A stretch of DNA of 64,000 bases from Trypanosoma brucei gambiense DAL972 (GCF_000210295.1 NC_026738.1:806001-870000); one strand, 5' to 3'; shown: positions 10,441 through 21,808, counted from the stretch's first letter. Notes: generated from the sequence alone by a model not told the origin. Numbers and translations: made by a program.

Positions 10441-11595
10441 ATGTTTGCTAGGGTTAAAAGGGTAAGGCAAAAGCGTTCTATGTTCCTTACTGTAATAACC
10501 TTGATTATTGGTATCGTAGTGCTGCGGAAACTTATCCACTACAGCGTACAAAAACACCAAGAAATGAGTGATGAATATGCGGATAGAAGGGCCCGGTACG
10601 ATCCGAGTCCGCATGTTGACACACCCTTTCAGTACATTTCGCCTGAAGTGTTGGAAACATGGAAGTCGCGGGACTATCTTGTGGCATTGGGGGTTTTGTC
10701 TCCGGATATTAGCGTGAGGCGGAGACGCCGCTTCCTTCAACGCATGACATGTTGGACGTTCCCCGATGTGGCTACAAAGAGGAATAACTTCACTGGGGCC
10801 ATGATACCATTATATGTTCTCGCGCGGCATCCGGTTCATAACTTCAAGTACTCAGATATATTAAAGGAGGAGGCTCGTCATTGGGAGGACATTATCACAC
10901 TTCCCATTGATGAGGGTCGCGTTTCAACAAATAAGAAAATGGGAGATGGCACCTTTTGGGGACCCGAGACGGAGGTTGGTATGAGCCGAAAAACATTCAT
11001 GTGGTTGGATTTGGCACTGAACCTTTTCGGTACTGCAACTTTCATTAGTAAAGCTGATGACGACATGTACCTTCGCGTACCACAGCAACTTGCCAATATA
11101 CGCGTCTTGCCCACCCATAAATTGTACTATGGCTACAGTATGCCGAACCGCTATCCATACCAGTTCCGCTATGCTGATGGATCGGTCTTCACCATTTCCA
11201 GAGACATCGCTGAAAAAGTTGTGGGTTACAGACCCCTGCGCCGTCTCGCTAATCAATCATATGATCGCGCGTACCTTAAACATTATCTTTTGCTTTTCAT
11301 GGACCATGAGGATATGATGGTGGGGCACACAATATTCCGCGTTGCAAAGGACGTTACTTACGCGACCGTTAGGCGATGTCATTTTCATAATATTTACGGA
11401 AGGTTTGATGTTTCCCCGCTGACGTTCAACTCAATCATGCTGCACAATATAAAGGAAAGTGAATACGCCGACCTGATGAGGCATTTCAGTAATATTAAAC
11501 CAACTCCCACAAGGTACGTCAAAACTAGTGAAGGAATTTTCTTCGAATGCGAATTCCACAGCGGCAGAGCTCTGCATTTGGGTGGAAGGTGGTGA
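10441..11595 (+). CDS. Beta-3 glycosyltransferase, UDP-Gal/GlcNAc dependent
   Basis: The product is 384 residues with type II Golgi enzyme architecture: a short basic cytoplasmic tail (1-13), one membrane span (about 14-34), a stem and a lumenal catalytic domain. A DDD metal and nucleotide-sugar motif stands at residues 206-208 in FISKADDDMYLR, preceded by the KTFMWLDLA helix typical of trypanosome beta-3 glycosyltransferases. A late DHEDMMVG segment fits the conserved EDV-like motif of the superfamily. T. brucei has a family of such enzymes that build galactose/GlcNAc-rich N-glycans and GPI side chains. Which linkage this member makes is not visible. It is the last plus-strand gene before the convergent strand switch. 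Confidence 0.9.
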   Translation: MFARVKRVRQKRSMFLTVITLIIGIVVLRKLIHYSVQKHQEMSDEYADRRARYDPSPHVDTPFQYISPEVLETWKSRDYLVALGVLSPDISVRRRRRFLQRMTCWTFPDVATKRNNFTGAMIPLYVLARHPVHNFKYSDILKEEARHWEDIITLPIDEGRVSTNKKMGDGTFWGPETEVGMSRKTFMWLDLALNLFGTATFISKADDDMYLRVPQQLANIRVLPTHKLYYGYSMPNRYPYQFRYADGSVFTISRDIAEKVVGYRPLRRLANQSYDRAYLKHYLLLFMDHEDMMVGHTIFRVAKDVTYATVRRCHFHNIYGRFDVSPLTFNSIMLHNIKESEYADLMRHFSNIKPTPTRYVKTSEGIFFECEFHSGRALHLGGRW

Positions 11596-11914
11596 CAAAA
11601 TCTACCATAGTCAAAAACGTTCCTCCCCTTCATCTTTGCAATTTTGTACTTTCTGTCCTGGCGAACAGACGGAAGAACCTGTAAGTGCGTCTAATATAAA
11701 TTTTTCTTCCCTTCAATTACATGGTGTCATGCACTACATTCGAATGCGGAAGTCAGTTCCTGCACTCCCCTACAAACCCCCTTTCTCCTCCCCCGCATAC
11801 CTAATTTTTTTCTTTTCCTCCCTTAAAATAAGAAACGGGATGCTAAGAGATGCCGTGGAAGGTCCCCACTTCGAGAGGTACGATGACATCATCTGCCGTA
11901 AAGGCTGCTGAGGT
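11596..11914. other. Presumed 3' UTR of the glycosyltransferase
   Basis: The T/C-rich plus-strand sequence resembles the untranslated regions of the upstream cluster. No supported gene is present. Confidence 0.4.
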
Positions 11915-14103
11915 TCAGCTCCAGGAGTACTCTTCATGAATGTGATTTATCGAGCCTTTTTGCCTCGCAGGCGACATCCAATACCCCTCCGTGGAGTTAT
12001 CCTTGTGATTTGTATTCTCCGCATCCCCGAGCTGTGCTTGTCCCGGTCTATCTTTATTTCTCATAGTCCGAGCGGAGAGTCCCCAAGCCAACGCGGATGG
12101 TTCGTGGCCTCCCCATTTTATGCTGCCCTGCCTCTTTGTTTTGTGTTCGGGAACATGGCCGACGGCTGCTCTCGTATTTATAACGCACCCGGGTTGGTGC
12201 TGGGACCCCTTATATTTGAATTTGGAGGGGTCGGCGTGTGAGACGTTTTTTTTATTTATTTGCTCCGTGGGGGTTTGTATCTTCCTCGGTATCTTCTTCG
12301 TGAGCCTCCTCCTGATTGCGCGGGTTTTGTACACTTTGGGGATGCTCCCCCGTTTTTTGATCGACGGTTAGGAAAATATTGGGTACCGTCGATGAGGACT
12401 CGGTGTTCTGCTGAATCGTCGTGTTTTTGTGTATATTCCTTGATATTGCGGGGTCGGGACGGTCCTCTAATTCGTTGTTGTTCATACGCCGTTAGTTGTC
12501 TGCGTGGGCGGTTTTTGAACTACGCTGTGAATGCTTCGATATTGCGTTTCAGTTCATCTTCCGGTGTGAGTTTTCGGCGTAAGTTGAGGCGTCGACCCAG
12601 GTATTTTTTAGCGGAGATCGATGAACAAAGTTCCTCGTATGCGACTTGACCTTCCTGTACGAAACGTTCCCCGTTGTCTTTATTCCCGCTTACCATAAGC
12701 TCTTCTTCAACCGCGATCCAAGCCGAGTCGATGTATGTTTCGTCGTGTTTCCAGGACCCACCAATGGGCCATAAAGTGACCAGGATAACTGTTATTTAGA
12801 ATTATCCCTCCTCACCTGTGGGCGCTCCCGTCAGTAGTTGTCGTTCAATTCAACGGCTTAACTACTTTTAGTAAGGGAAGTGGATGTCGTGGTTCGCTGT
12901 GCAATATCGTCGTTCTAGGGCTGGGAAAAGCCCCCTTTCACACTGGAGCTAGGGGTTGTAGCATAATCAATCATCAGATTCTGAGTCCAATGTTCCTGAT
13001 GTCGTCCAAGGAGTTTGATGGTGGAAAAACACTTCATTTAACTAACTCCTAGTGCAGATTCCGTTGTGCGAAGACCATCTACCTGTGGTTTCCCAACGTG
13101 ACCGGCCTGAAGCGCTTCCAGCGGCGCTAAACTGTATTTTAATTTGGCGCCCACAGGATCCTTGCATATTATGGCCTACAGCGGTGGCAACTCCTTACCG
13201 TCTGATGAATCCCCTCTCGGTTCCTCTGTCCCGACTGTCATTGAGCCCTCTCCTGTTCCCACTTCGCAGCGTAGCCGCCAATTCAATACGTCCAAGAACA
13301 GGGGTCCCATCACTGACTGCGAGGGCCTATAGCTTCCCGTGCTGTCAGCGCACTTTCCCTCAGACTCGGTGTGCCAAGTACTTTTCTTGTCACAACCATT
13401 GGTTTTAGAGGGTATATAGGCAATGACAACCCCCAGCTATTGTGCCGCAGTTGACCTAACAGATGCTTCTTTGTGTTCCCTGTTTGTTTTAAACCTTCTA
13501 TTCCATTTATGTCACCCTTTGCCAGCATCAGTGTTCATATGCCTCTGAACGATGACGTTATTCCGAGTCTTCCTATTCAAATTCTGTTTTGCGTTGCGCT
13601 TCTACGTTGCGCCCCCATATTTTCTGCAAAATGCGGAGTTCACTTTTTTCTTCGCAAAGGGACCTTGAAAACGTTAATTTTTTTTTTTAGCATGAAGGGG
13701 CCCCAAGCATTCCATCACGATTCACGCGGGATCACGCAGCCATTCTGTTCCACACCCCCGATAACAATACCAGCAGCTGTTTGCAGAACTAGAGGAACAG
13801 CTTTCCATGTTCGGAAGAGTTGATATATACCTCCCCTCGTACCGGGGAACACCGATGGCTGGGCCGCTTCCTCTTTCTCCAGTAGCCGACTGCACACTCC
13901 AGCTCTTAAAGGCGCGTGGCCGCTGAGGTGCATGGTTTTCTCTCCATAGAATTTTCCGAATCCTGACACCAAAATGATGTAGCCACTGTCGCTTTGCCCA
14001 ATCGACCGGAAATGGGAAATGAACGGTATCAAAGCGCTCTCCTCCGATAGGGTTTTACAACACCGGTCTAACAACAAGTTCGCATAATAGACCCGATTCC
14101 GTC
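11915..14103 (-). pseudogene. Decayed protein-coding remains on the minus strand, family unknown
   Basis: No intact ORF survives, but minus-strand translation gives long protein-like stretches broken by stops and at least one frameshift. The stretch 14137-13718 is open in one frame. From 13436 to 13179 there are 86 sense codons, continuing past a TAG to 13041. After a frame change near 12.8 kb, 12780-12523 is open for 86 codons, then past a TAG from 12519 to 12259. Residue content is balanced (for example WKHDETYIDSAWIAVEEEL from about 12747), unlike the S/P/R-rich plus-strand frames opposite. The last piece, 12334-11915, also reads like protein. I do not recognise the family. A retroelement or a lost trypanosome gene family are both possible. 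It sits where convergent transcription should end, abutting the tRNA gene. Confidence 0.45.
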
Positions 14104-14174
14104 TCCGGTGTGGTATAGTGGCTAGAACAAGCGGCTCTCACCCGCTAGACCCGGGTTCGATCCCCGGCACCGGA
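14104..14174 (+). tRNA. tRNA-Glu (anticodon CTC)
   Basis: The sequence folds as a tRNA: acceptor stem TCCGGTG/CACCGGA, an anticodon stem AGCGG/CCGCT enclosing loop CTCTCAC with anticodon CTC (reads GAG, Glu), and a T stem CCGGG/CCCGG with loop TTCGATC. Internal Pol III promoter boxes are present: A box TGGTATAGTGG and B box GGTTCGATCC. A T5 run follows within ten bases. It is intronless and CCA is not encoded. It stands alone in the convergent strand-switch region, a common place for tRNA genes in trypanosomes, where Pol III genes coincide with the ends of Pol II units. Confidence 0.97.
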
Positions 14175-16466
14175 AGCCTTTTTCCGGAGACCAACGTGCA
14201 GCTCCGCAACAGGCTTATGAAAAGACAAAAAGTGGAACCGGAAAGCCAAACAACGGAAGCTCTCGTTTAGTCAGAAAGGCAACACAGAGGAAGGGTCGTC
14301 CCCCACCACGCATAAAATGACTGTGCCCTTCACTTCTTCACAGGGCGTGATACCCGTTCGAGGGCAATGAACGATATATGAAGGACAGTTCGAGTGGGCA
14401 TGAGAGCGCCGTCGCAGTCGCGGCATCGTATTGTTCGGGTTTTGGTTGCTCAGGTCCGGTTCTCTACTCACCATTGGTGGCTTTGACACGGTTAAGTAAT
14501 TTGGCGTGCCTCGTCGAAGGGCGTTATATTAACACAAGGCCTCTTTTTGGCGACTGCGGTGGTTGTGCGATATGGCCAGTGCCTGGAGGGTTCCTGGCGC
14601 AACGTCCGACCCCCGGGAAGGCAGAATGCCGCCGGTGAGTGGGCTTGGAATGTGGTAGTTGTTGCGCTTGCGGGTGTTTTCCGGGCAACTTTTCGTTTAT
14701 AATCAGTTTTACAAAGAGACAGTTGCGTGTTGTCTTCATTTTGGCCATCTGGGTGGCTATCGCCTTACGTGTGGTGAAAACAACTCGGTGAGGTGCGCAA
14801 AAGCATGAAAGGTCGGAAAATTAATGAGAAAGTGCGGCCGCACTGGCGGGAGACTCCGTCGCTCCCTCATTGCTGGCGCCGACACTTTCCCCGAGACCCT
14901 CCAACTAATTAATGAGGATCCCCTTTGGAGTCAACAATACCCCAGCAAGGTGCAAACGGCGCAGCGACGTGGGCGGTGAAAATGAAAGTTGAGCACAGTG
15001 ACGTAAGTTTGGAGGTTTTAAAGCCATTTTAAGGGATCATGGTGAACAGGGTTTAGGAAATAGGTCAAAGGAGATAAGGTACTCAGAGGTGAGAACGGCA
15101 GCGACCCAGTTTTGGCTACGGGGACATTAAACCTTGAAAACTAGGATCCTAAAGCTGAAATACTCTCGCGTGCCGCCCCACTGGCGAGGATGCGAAGGTA
15201 CTTCCACGTGTCCCGCACTGCGGGCCTTTGTGGAAATTGGCGGTGCAGAGCGCGGCCATTTCCCCCATCAAGCAAAAAAAAAACCTACTCGACAGGGAAA
15301 TTCGCGGTCACTCAGCTTTCCACTGGACAGTTGGCCAATTCGGCCCGCCATCCGCGTTGTTGTCTCCGGGTTTAGTTGCATGCAAATTCTTCATCGGCGA
15401 CCGTTGCAGCCCAAGACGCGCACCTGGCTGGAAGCAACGACGCCCGATCCCTCACGCAGTGTGCAAATCAACTTTCCGCCTCTATGGCGGGGAACGACGA
15501 CGGAAGTATTGTAAGCCGAAAAAGGTTCGTTGCAACGCCTCCGGCTTTTGGAGGTCACCCGACATTGGGGAGATCTCACCGTCCGCCGCCTTTTTTTAAA
15601 AAAAAAAAGTTGGTTACCCAACATAAGGGATGGGAACGGAAGGGATCGCCCAAAACCCCGGGTAACTACAACCGTAATTCCGGTTGCGCAGTGACCTTGG
15701 CCCTCCTTCAGTTGGTATGCAAACTGCTGATGACCGCCGTTATCCCCGACCCAGGTCGTGCCAAACAAAAGGTAAATTTCCTTTGACTTGCCGTTTTTAA
15801 CCGCGGGGTGCCCCAGTCATTTACAGGGTTTTGAGAAGCCTCATGGCCCCCTTATCGCACAGTCGAGGGTGTTACGGACATTATTATAAATTTCCTAACA
15901 TCCGAAACGAAAGGGCCACCATCTCGCCATATGGAAGAAGAAGGGGTTATGTGGACGCTGTACAGTCCAAAGAGTGGTGTAGATGATATTCGCCCGAAAG
16001 AATGATTTCACGAAACAGGTTTACCAAGCGCCACTGGAGTTAAAGGATAAAGGAGCGCATATGCGTATGCACGCCGTTGGTAACCGCCAAATCAAACGTA
16101 AGTTTACGGCCGTTGCCTCTCCATTTGCAGCAATTACACTTTGCATGAAGAACAACGTGCAAACCGGTCGACTGTCAAGTTATCAGCGGCCACCATCTCG
16201 GTAAATACTCTTTCTTTCTTCATAAAGCATGCGTAGTTATCCTTTCTACAGCACAAAAAGGAGGAGAGAGGATAGTGCAGTCAAACCGAAGAAAAAGAAT
16301 GAAAGTGTTTTTCCACCTCTAGGTACTGGCAGTTAACAGTATTCAAAAAGCAATGAATAAAAAAGGCTCCGGGGAATGGAACACGAATACACACACCGGC
16401 TGCCGCGCTAAATCTAGCACAACGGTATATACACATCGTGTGGCCACCCCACTCCCTCCCACCGCT
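14175..16466. other. Rest of the convergent strand-switch region
   Basis: There is no intact gene. Medium-length open frames without good starts occur on both strands (minus 14271-14748, plus 15134-15514, plus 15376-15786 opposite minus 15391-15768). Some read like protein, but none is recognisable and the strands conflict. No second tRNA, with its B box, was seen on either strand. Plus-strand composition changes from T-tracts before about 13.7 kb to A-tracts after about 15.2 kb, in line with the change of transcribed strand. Confidence 0.5.
14179..14183 (+). terminator. Pol III T-run terminator of tRNA-Glu
   Basis: Five consecutive T residues begin five bases after the tRNA's last nucleotide, the usual Pol III stop signal. 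Confidence 0.8.
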
Positions 16467-17690
16467 TTACCACTGGCGTCCATTTCGCCTTTTCTTATTC
16501 TTTGTCTTCGTGGGGTTGCCCTTGTGTGGAACAGCTGGGGGGCTTGGAGTCGGCGCTGTGGGGTTGGCGCTAACTTCACATCGGCTGCACATGCAAAGAA
16601 ACCAATAGCTCTCCAAGAGGTGCCGACGCCTTATTTGTGTGTCTTCATACCTATCCACGTCGATGTACGCGATGGTAATTTCCTCCCCAGCCTTTATCCG
16701 CCGCCGCGCCAGGAGCTCCACGGAACACGCCGCACTCCTGCTGCTTGTGGAAGCCTCAGTCCGACGCGGTCGCACAATCGCAGCGTTTGGATCACAGCTG
16801 TGGTTAATCATGCATAACTTCTCCTGCATCATCCATCCAAGCGTCTCCGTCTCGTTGAAGGGGTAACCGATGCTATTGCACTTTGTCCGGAAGAGTACAT
16901 CGCGAAGGTGATCCGCATCGACACGAAAACCTTGTGGGGCAAACGTGTCCGCCACGCGGCGAGCAAATGAGGTACAGAATTGACGAGCCGCCGGGGGCTG
17001 CTGCGTTGCGTTGGTGCAAAGCTCACCGACAGAAAGCAAAAGCGCCGTGTCACCCAACAACGCCCGCGAGCCATACTGCAAGGCAAACCGTAAGTAATCC
17101 GTATCACCCTCACGATCGGACTCAGGGAGAGAGCAGAACCATGCACACGCCTGCTTGTGGGCCTGCAGCAGCGGGTGTTGCTGCATCACCTCCAGCTGCT
17201 CCTGCCATGTGGGTGATGTCACCGGTTTGGAAGGTTCATCCCCAACGGGCACGCGAGGAACCCCCTCCGCCAGCTCACGAACGCAGTTTTCGCACAAGAC
17301 AAGGTGCTTACAATCAGTACATTCATAGTGATGTTCCTCCCGTTCCCTGTTCCTTTCATTGCTTGTCTGTCGCCCATGTTGAGGGTAAGAGCGCCGTAAC
17401 GGCAGACGCTGGGATTGCGAAGTGGGGCGTCTTTGCTGCGGCCGCTTACGCTGCAACGAACCCCTACCCTGCGACGTACGGCTGTCCTTGGGAACGCTGA
17501 CGAAGCAGCGGTAACATGTGTTGCGTACAAATGGGCTATAGAGCACCGCAATGTCGTAAGGCACGCAGAGAATTGTGGAGTCAGCTTCGAAGTCCACCTC
17601 CGCTATAAGGCCACGACCCCGTCTTCCATCAATGTAACGGACTGAAGTTGTTTCGGATACCTCACGAGGCTTCTCGTCCGCCCCCGTCAT
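16467..17690 (-). CDS. SET-domain protein with split MYND-like zinc finger (SMYD type)
   Basis: SMYD proteins methylate lysines of histones or other proteins. The 407-residue product begins with a SET-N segment (DGRRGRGLIAEVDF, 21-34). A cysteine pair C59/C62 is followed, after a basic glutamine/arginine-rich insert, by C124/C127 and C133/C136, a MYND-like finger in two parts. The SET core motifs are NHSCDPN (296-302) and GEEITIAY (335-342), followed by a post-SET cluster C366, C368, C371. The cofactor-binding NHS and the catalytic tyrosine are therefore present, and an active methyltransferase is likely. The ATG at 17688-17690 is clear. It is the last gene of the minus-strand cluster, next to the strand switch. 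The substrate is unknown. Confidence 0.88.
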   Translation of the reverse strand: MTGADEKPREVSETTSVRYIDGRRGRGLIAEVDFEADSTILCVPYDIAVLYSPFVRNTCYRCFVSVPKDSRTSQGRGSLQRKRPQQRRPTSQSQRLPLRRSYPQHGRQTSNERNREREEHHYECTDCKHLVLCENCVRELAEGVPRVPVGDEPSKPVTSPTWQEQLEVMQQHPLLQAHKQACAWFCSLPESDREGDTDYLRFALQYGSRALLGDTALLLSVGELCTNATQQPPAARQFCTSFARRVADTFAPQGFRVDADHLRDVLFRTKCNSIGYPFNETETLGWMMQEKLCMINHSCDPNAAIVRPRRTEASTSSRSAACSVELLARRRIKAGEEITIAYIDVDRYEDTQIRRRHLLESYWFLCMCSRCEVSANPTAPTPSPPAVPHKGNPTKTKNKKRRNGRQW

Positions 17691-19293
17691 ACCTTTTAAT
17701 TTCCTTTCCCCCCTTTTGGATTATTCTTTTACTTAACAAGACTCACTTCCTTATCTTAATCTCGTGAATCACCCCTTTGTTAGTTGATGGTCAGTTTTAC
17801 TACTTTATGGGCTTGACGCTCTTTTTTTTTGTTTACGATTAATGTACGCAGATGCGTGCCCTTTAAAGAAAGAGCAATTAACTGGAGACTTATGTCTCTA
17901 CGCACTACTTTCTCCTCTATTCCGCTAAGGACGGCGTTGTTTTCCAATGGGATCACCCAAACAAGTAAACGAGTGTTGCATAAAACGAGATGAGCAGGAA
18001 AGAAAAATAACGATTGGTGTTCCCCGCCTCTCTTGAGTGCACAATGCACTCTTCCCCCCCTAAGGCAATGCGCAGAGAAAGACACAGCGACACACATTCA
18101 CGCACATAGCACAAACACGGTTCTTTCATAATTCGAGCGTTTGCATGTGCATGTGTGTGAAAGAAAAGGGAGAGGAGGGGATCGAAGGCAAATAAATGAA
18201 GGCCGGGTAAAGAGAAAAGGCGGTAATGGCCACCAATCCCAACACCCTAACCGAGGAGGGGAATCGTTGCTTTCGCGTGCGAATTAATGCTCGTGCGCTC
18301 CACTTTCCCCTGGCAGCACATCGCATCCTTAACATGAGGGGCTGCGGTAATTGAAGGAAATAGAAAGCGAACAAAAGTAAAAATATAAACTGTACGCGGG
18401 GCATTAGAAGGGGGCGCCGTGCCAGAGCAAAAGGGAAGAGGCAATAAAAGAAATTCCCAAATGTTCACAGTTGCCTCCCCATACCTCATCCAAATGCATG
18501 CAAGGCCGCCAAGGGGCTCGAGACGATGGAGCCGCCTCTGGGGAAGGGGAGAGGTAAGTAAGTGTGATGGAGAAGGGGGCTTGACGGAGTCGTTGCTTCT
18601 TCTTACAACTGGAACATGCCCTCCGAACTGAGAGGTGCAGTTGCTCCACACTTCGTATTATCTTTAAATTTGAATATCTTTCCCTCTTCGCAGCTGACTC
18701 AACGCCCCTTACACACACACTTCCCAGCCGCACGGCACTGAACGAGGTCACAGAAAGCAGTCCGCTACGGTGAAACCCATTTTAGCATTCGTCCTCACCC
18801 TCTCGCCTTGAAGATCTGGTTACATCTCCCTCTTTCTTCCCTTTCGCCACACTTTCTGATTAACAAGGACCGCCCCACACGACCCCCTGCCCACAATCGC
18901 AGGTGGTTAACTCCGCGCCACAACCGGTTACAAAATAAACACTCACTAGCGCACGCACTTCTTCCTTTTCCCTTATCTATGTAGGTGTGAGAGCCGACAC
19001 GTCAACCAGACTTCCGGCTCCTTTCATTTCCTCACGCACACCCTCTTGATGAATCATCAGAACGTATTTGAGGGAGCGGAACATAATCTTCCGTGTAATA
19101 ATAAACCATTATGCCCACATGCATGCCAACGGACAACACTTAAACAACTTGCTTCTATGTTCATTCACCCTCCCAACCATCTTTCACATCATCCACGTAA
19201 ATAACGACAATGCCAACAATAACGGCTAGAAACCTCCCCCTACCTTCTCACACAACACAGTGGTGAAGTGCATCAACGCTATCCAAATAGTAT
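17691..19293. other. Intergenic region between SET and Pol beta genes
   Basis: About 1.6 kb. Minus-strand frames at 17780-18097, 18126-18404 and 18404-18751 either lack ATG starts or read as low-complexity S/P/R/F-rich sequence, so I call no gene. It presumably holds the Pol beta 3' UTR and the SET gene leader. Purine-rich plus-strand tracts (pyrimidine on the transcribed strand) occur near 18.0 and 18.35 kb. Confidence 0.5.
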
Positions 19294-20517
19294 CTATGGG
19301 TCCCGATTCTCCGGTTTTGCGTAAGGCATCCCGAGGACATCAAACACGTCTTTCTCACACGTCACGTGCACCCGCTTCGCCTCGAGTTCCTCCTTTGTCA
19401 TACCCAGCGTTTCCATCTTCGCAGAGTTTCCACTAATAGACGAGACAAAAGGCTCTGCACCCTCTTCAGTCACAGAGGACGAAGAGTACGGGTCCTCCTG
19501 CTTCATCTGTGACTTGCTTAAACCTGCGGCTTTCCTTGCTCGCACTCGCTCCTGCAGCACTCGAACCTCATCCGACGTGCCCACCTTAAAGAGGCCATAC
19601 TCGTTCAGCAGGTAACCTTTGCTGATGGCCGCTTGCCGCATAATGACGTTGAAGTTTTTGCTCCCCGTGAAGGTGAGGAGGGCGGTAGGAACAGACTTCG
19701 TTTCAATGAGACGAATATCCACACGACGAGCCTTATATGTTTTTGTTGCACCTCCCGTCGTGCGCGGTGGGAGCCGGCCCATGCCCATGTATTTGAGAGG
19801 TCCGAGTGCCATCGTCGCCTCGAGGTACCGCTGCTCCTGAAGGTACTCAACCAGAATGGTAAGGACGCCAGTGGTTGTCACCGGGGCATCTAATGGTGGG
19901 GCGTTAAGAGAACGCGCAAGTATGGCGTCAATATCGCCGCTGAAGGGATGACGGCGGCGGTAGCTACCGCATATCTGAATCTCATAATCAGAGCCCAGTC
20001 GCCGCAACGCACACTCCCGGAGGAAGTTTTCGTGAAGGATGGATTCGTGCATCGGGATTTTCTCATTTATGTCGTGGAAGTAACGTACACCAACGCGCTG
20101 TTGCTCTGTCAGTTGAATCTGGTCTGCCTTTTCAATAAGATCCTCCACAGTAAAGATACCTTCGCGGTCAAACAGTGTTGCCGCCGCCCGGGGGCCAAAG
20201 CCATGGATCTGCGTAAGTTCCTGAATTGCCTTCAGTTTGGGCTTCGTTTTTTTCTCAAGTTCATCCAGCTTCCCGGTTCGGATGATCTCTTCAGCCTTCT
20301 TCAGCAGCTTGCTGCCGATTCCAGGGAATTTTTCAAGGTCCTCGACGGTGCGCAGTGGTAAGTCAAGGTGCGTTTTTAGGCTCCGCACCGCGCGGTTATA
20401 ACTTTGTACCTTGTATTTCTCACCCAGGGCATTGTTGAGATCTGCCATCTCCGTGAAAATGCGGATGATGTTCTCACGGTTGTCAAGACTCAGACGGAAG
20501 AAGGTTCGTCTGAGCAT
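19294..20517 (-). CDS. POLB: Mitochondrial DNA polymerase beta
   Basis: This is a family X gap-filling polymerase. In T. brucei the enzyme sits at the antipodal sites of the kinetoplast and repairs gaps in newly replicated minicircles. The 407 residues carry the full vertebrate-like layout: the 8-kDa lyase domain with helix-hairpin-helix FPGIGSK (64-70) and Lys74 aligned with the human Schiff-base Lys72, a second hairpin IHGFGPR (104-110), nucleotide-binding CGSYRRR (183-189), and catalytic aspartates Asp195 and Asp197 (GDID) plus Asp267 (RRVDIR). A C-terminal extension beyond the usual 335 residues includes a K/S/E-rich linker. A pyrimidine tract ending in AG (complement of 20570-20571) precedes the ATG by about 52 bases. 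The next gene upstream is its larger paralogue. Confidence 0.96.
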   Translation of the reverse strand: MLRRTFFRLSLDNRENIIRIFTEMADLNNALGEKYKVQSYNRAVRSLKTHLDLPLRTVEDLEKFPGIGSKLLKKAEEIIRTGKLDELEKKTKPKLKAIQELTQIHGFGPRAAATLFDREGIFTVEDLIEKADQIQLTEQQRVGVRYFHDINEKIPMHESILHENFLRECALRRLGSDYEIQICGSYRRRHPFSGDIDAILARSLNAPPLDAPVTTTGVLTILVEYLQEQRYLEATMALGPLKYMGMGRLPPRTTGGATKTYKARRVDIRLIETKSVPTALLTFTGSKNFNVIMRQAAISKGYLLNEYGLFKVGTSDEVRVLQERVRARKAAGLSKSQMKQEDPYSSSSVTEEGAEPFVSSISGNSAKMETLGMTKEELEAKRVHVTCEKDVFDVLGMPYAKPENRDP

Positions 20518-21788
20518 TTTTTCTCTATGCTTTTATTCTTTGTCACTTCTCTGAACTTTCCCTCGTTGCCTCACACACACACAAAAAAAGAGACAAGCAG
20601 CCTCTACTAATGTTTCCTTTGTATGTTCTTCCCCTTAGGTCCCACCTCCTTTATAAATTGTGCCGCCCGACGCGGTTAAGAGGAGCAGAAGCAAATAGGA
20701 AGGTGGAAGAAACCAAGCGCAATCGATTTACAAAGGGTGTGGAATGTATTAAGGTTTCTGCTTTCAATGCGCACTCTCTCAATATTTGCATTCAAACTTT
20801 TCGTCTTCTTTCATTCACCACCTTTTACCTGGTGGTGACCAAGAAAAGAGTGCGCGCTGCGGAGTTTTATGCACTGGCTTGTACCCCCATCACAAAGACA
20901 CATAAATGCCACAATGGAAAGAGACAGAACTGAGAAGGAGAAAAGTAACGGAGAATAAGGCGCTGACAACACGTCGCAAATGAAACACCGTCACAACTGT
21001 CCCACACACACATACCGCCCCTTCTTATATATATATATATATCTTCCCTAACACAACGGTGTCGCGCGCATGTGCACGCGCAGTGCAACCCTGCGCAAAA
21101 CTGTTAAGTTGGGAAAGATAAAACACATAACGGCGGGAAAATAATAGGTTGTAAACAACGTCCTCATCCAGTGGGATGAAGCCAGTTGCTATTCAACACA
21201 GTCATGTAGCCGCTCTGTCAAAGAAAACGGGTAAGACAATTCTTTCCCTTCCCCTCTTTAAAAAAAAAAAACGAAAATGTGAATACACAACGCGTATCAA
21301 GAGAGAGGGAGAGGGAAAATAATAATAACAGAAGTCATATTGCCCTCAAGTTCCTCGACCTAGAAACAGAGTAGCAAGACCACGGTATGTAACAGTTACG
21401 TATTTGTGTGCCCGACGGAAGCTGGCGCCTTTAAATGAAAGAGGAAGAAAATGAATTTATTATTGGGCAACTCGTCGTTCCCCTTAAATGTGTTCTATGA
21501 TGATGCTCCTCCAAATCGCGGCCCATCCATTCAATCGTATGTTTACTCTCCACGTGCCGTTACCTCTTTGCACTGGCCCCTCGCTATTGTTATGATATTC
21601 CCTGCACGGTTAGTTGACTATTGTCCCTTTTTTAGTTTAATTTTCTATTTTCACTCCCTTCATTCCTTAACTGTGCTTTCTTCAGACATTCTCTCGACAA
21701 ATTGGTACCCTATCACAAACACACAGATACACACGCAGGCATGTCATGTGTAGGCTCCGAAAATTGCATTTCCCGCGAACACCGATAT

Positions 21789-21808
21789 ACACACACACAC
21801 ACACACAC
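21789..21808. repeat. (AC)10 microsatellite
   Basis: Ten uninterrupted AC units lie in the spacer between the two polymerase genes. Likely polymorphic between strains. Confidence 0.9.

Noticed and set aside
13052..13408. Plus-strand frame with an EDHLPVV string like the end of AP-endonuclease retroelement domains
   Set aside because: A single short match in S/P/R-rich sequence with no ATG. The opposite strand reads more like protein.
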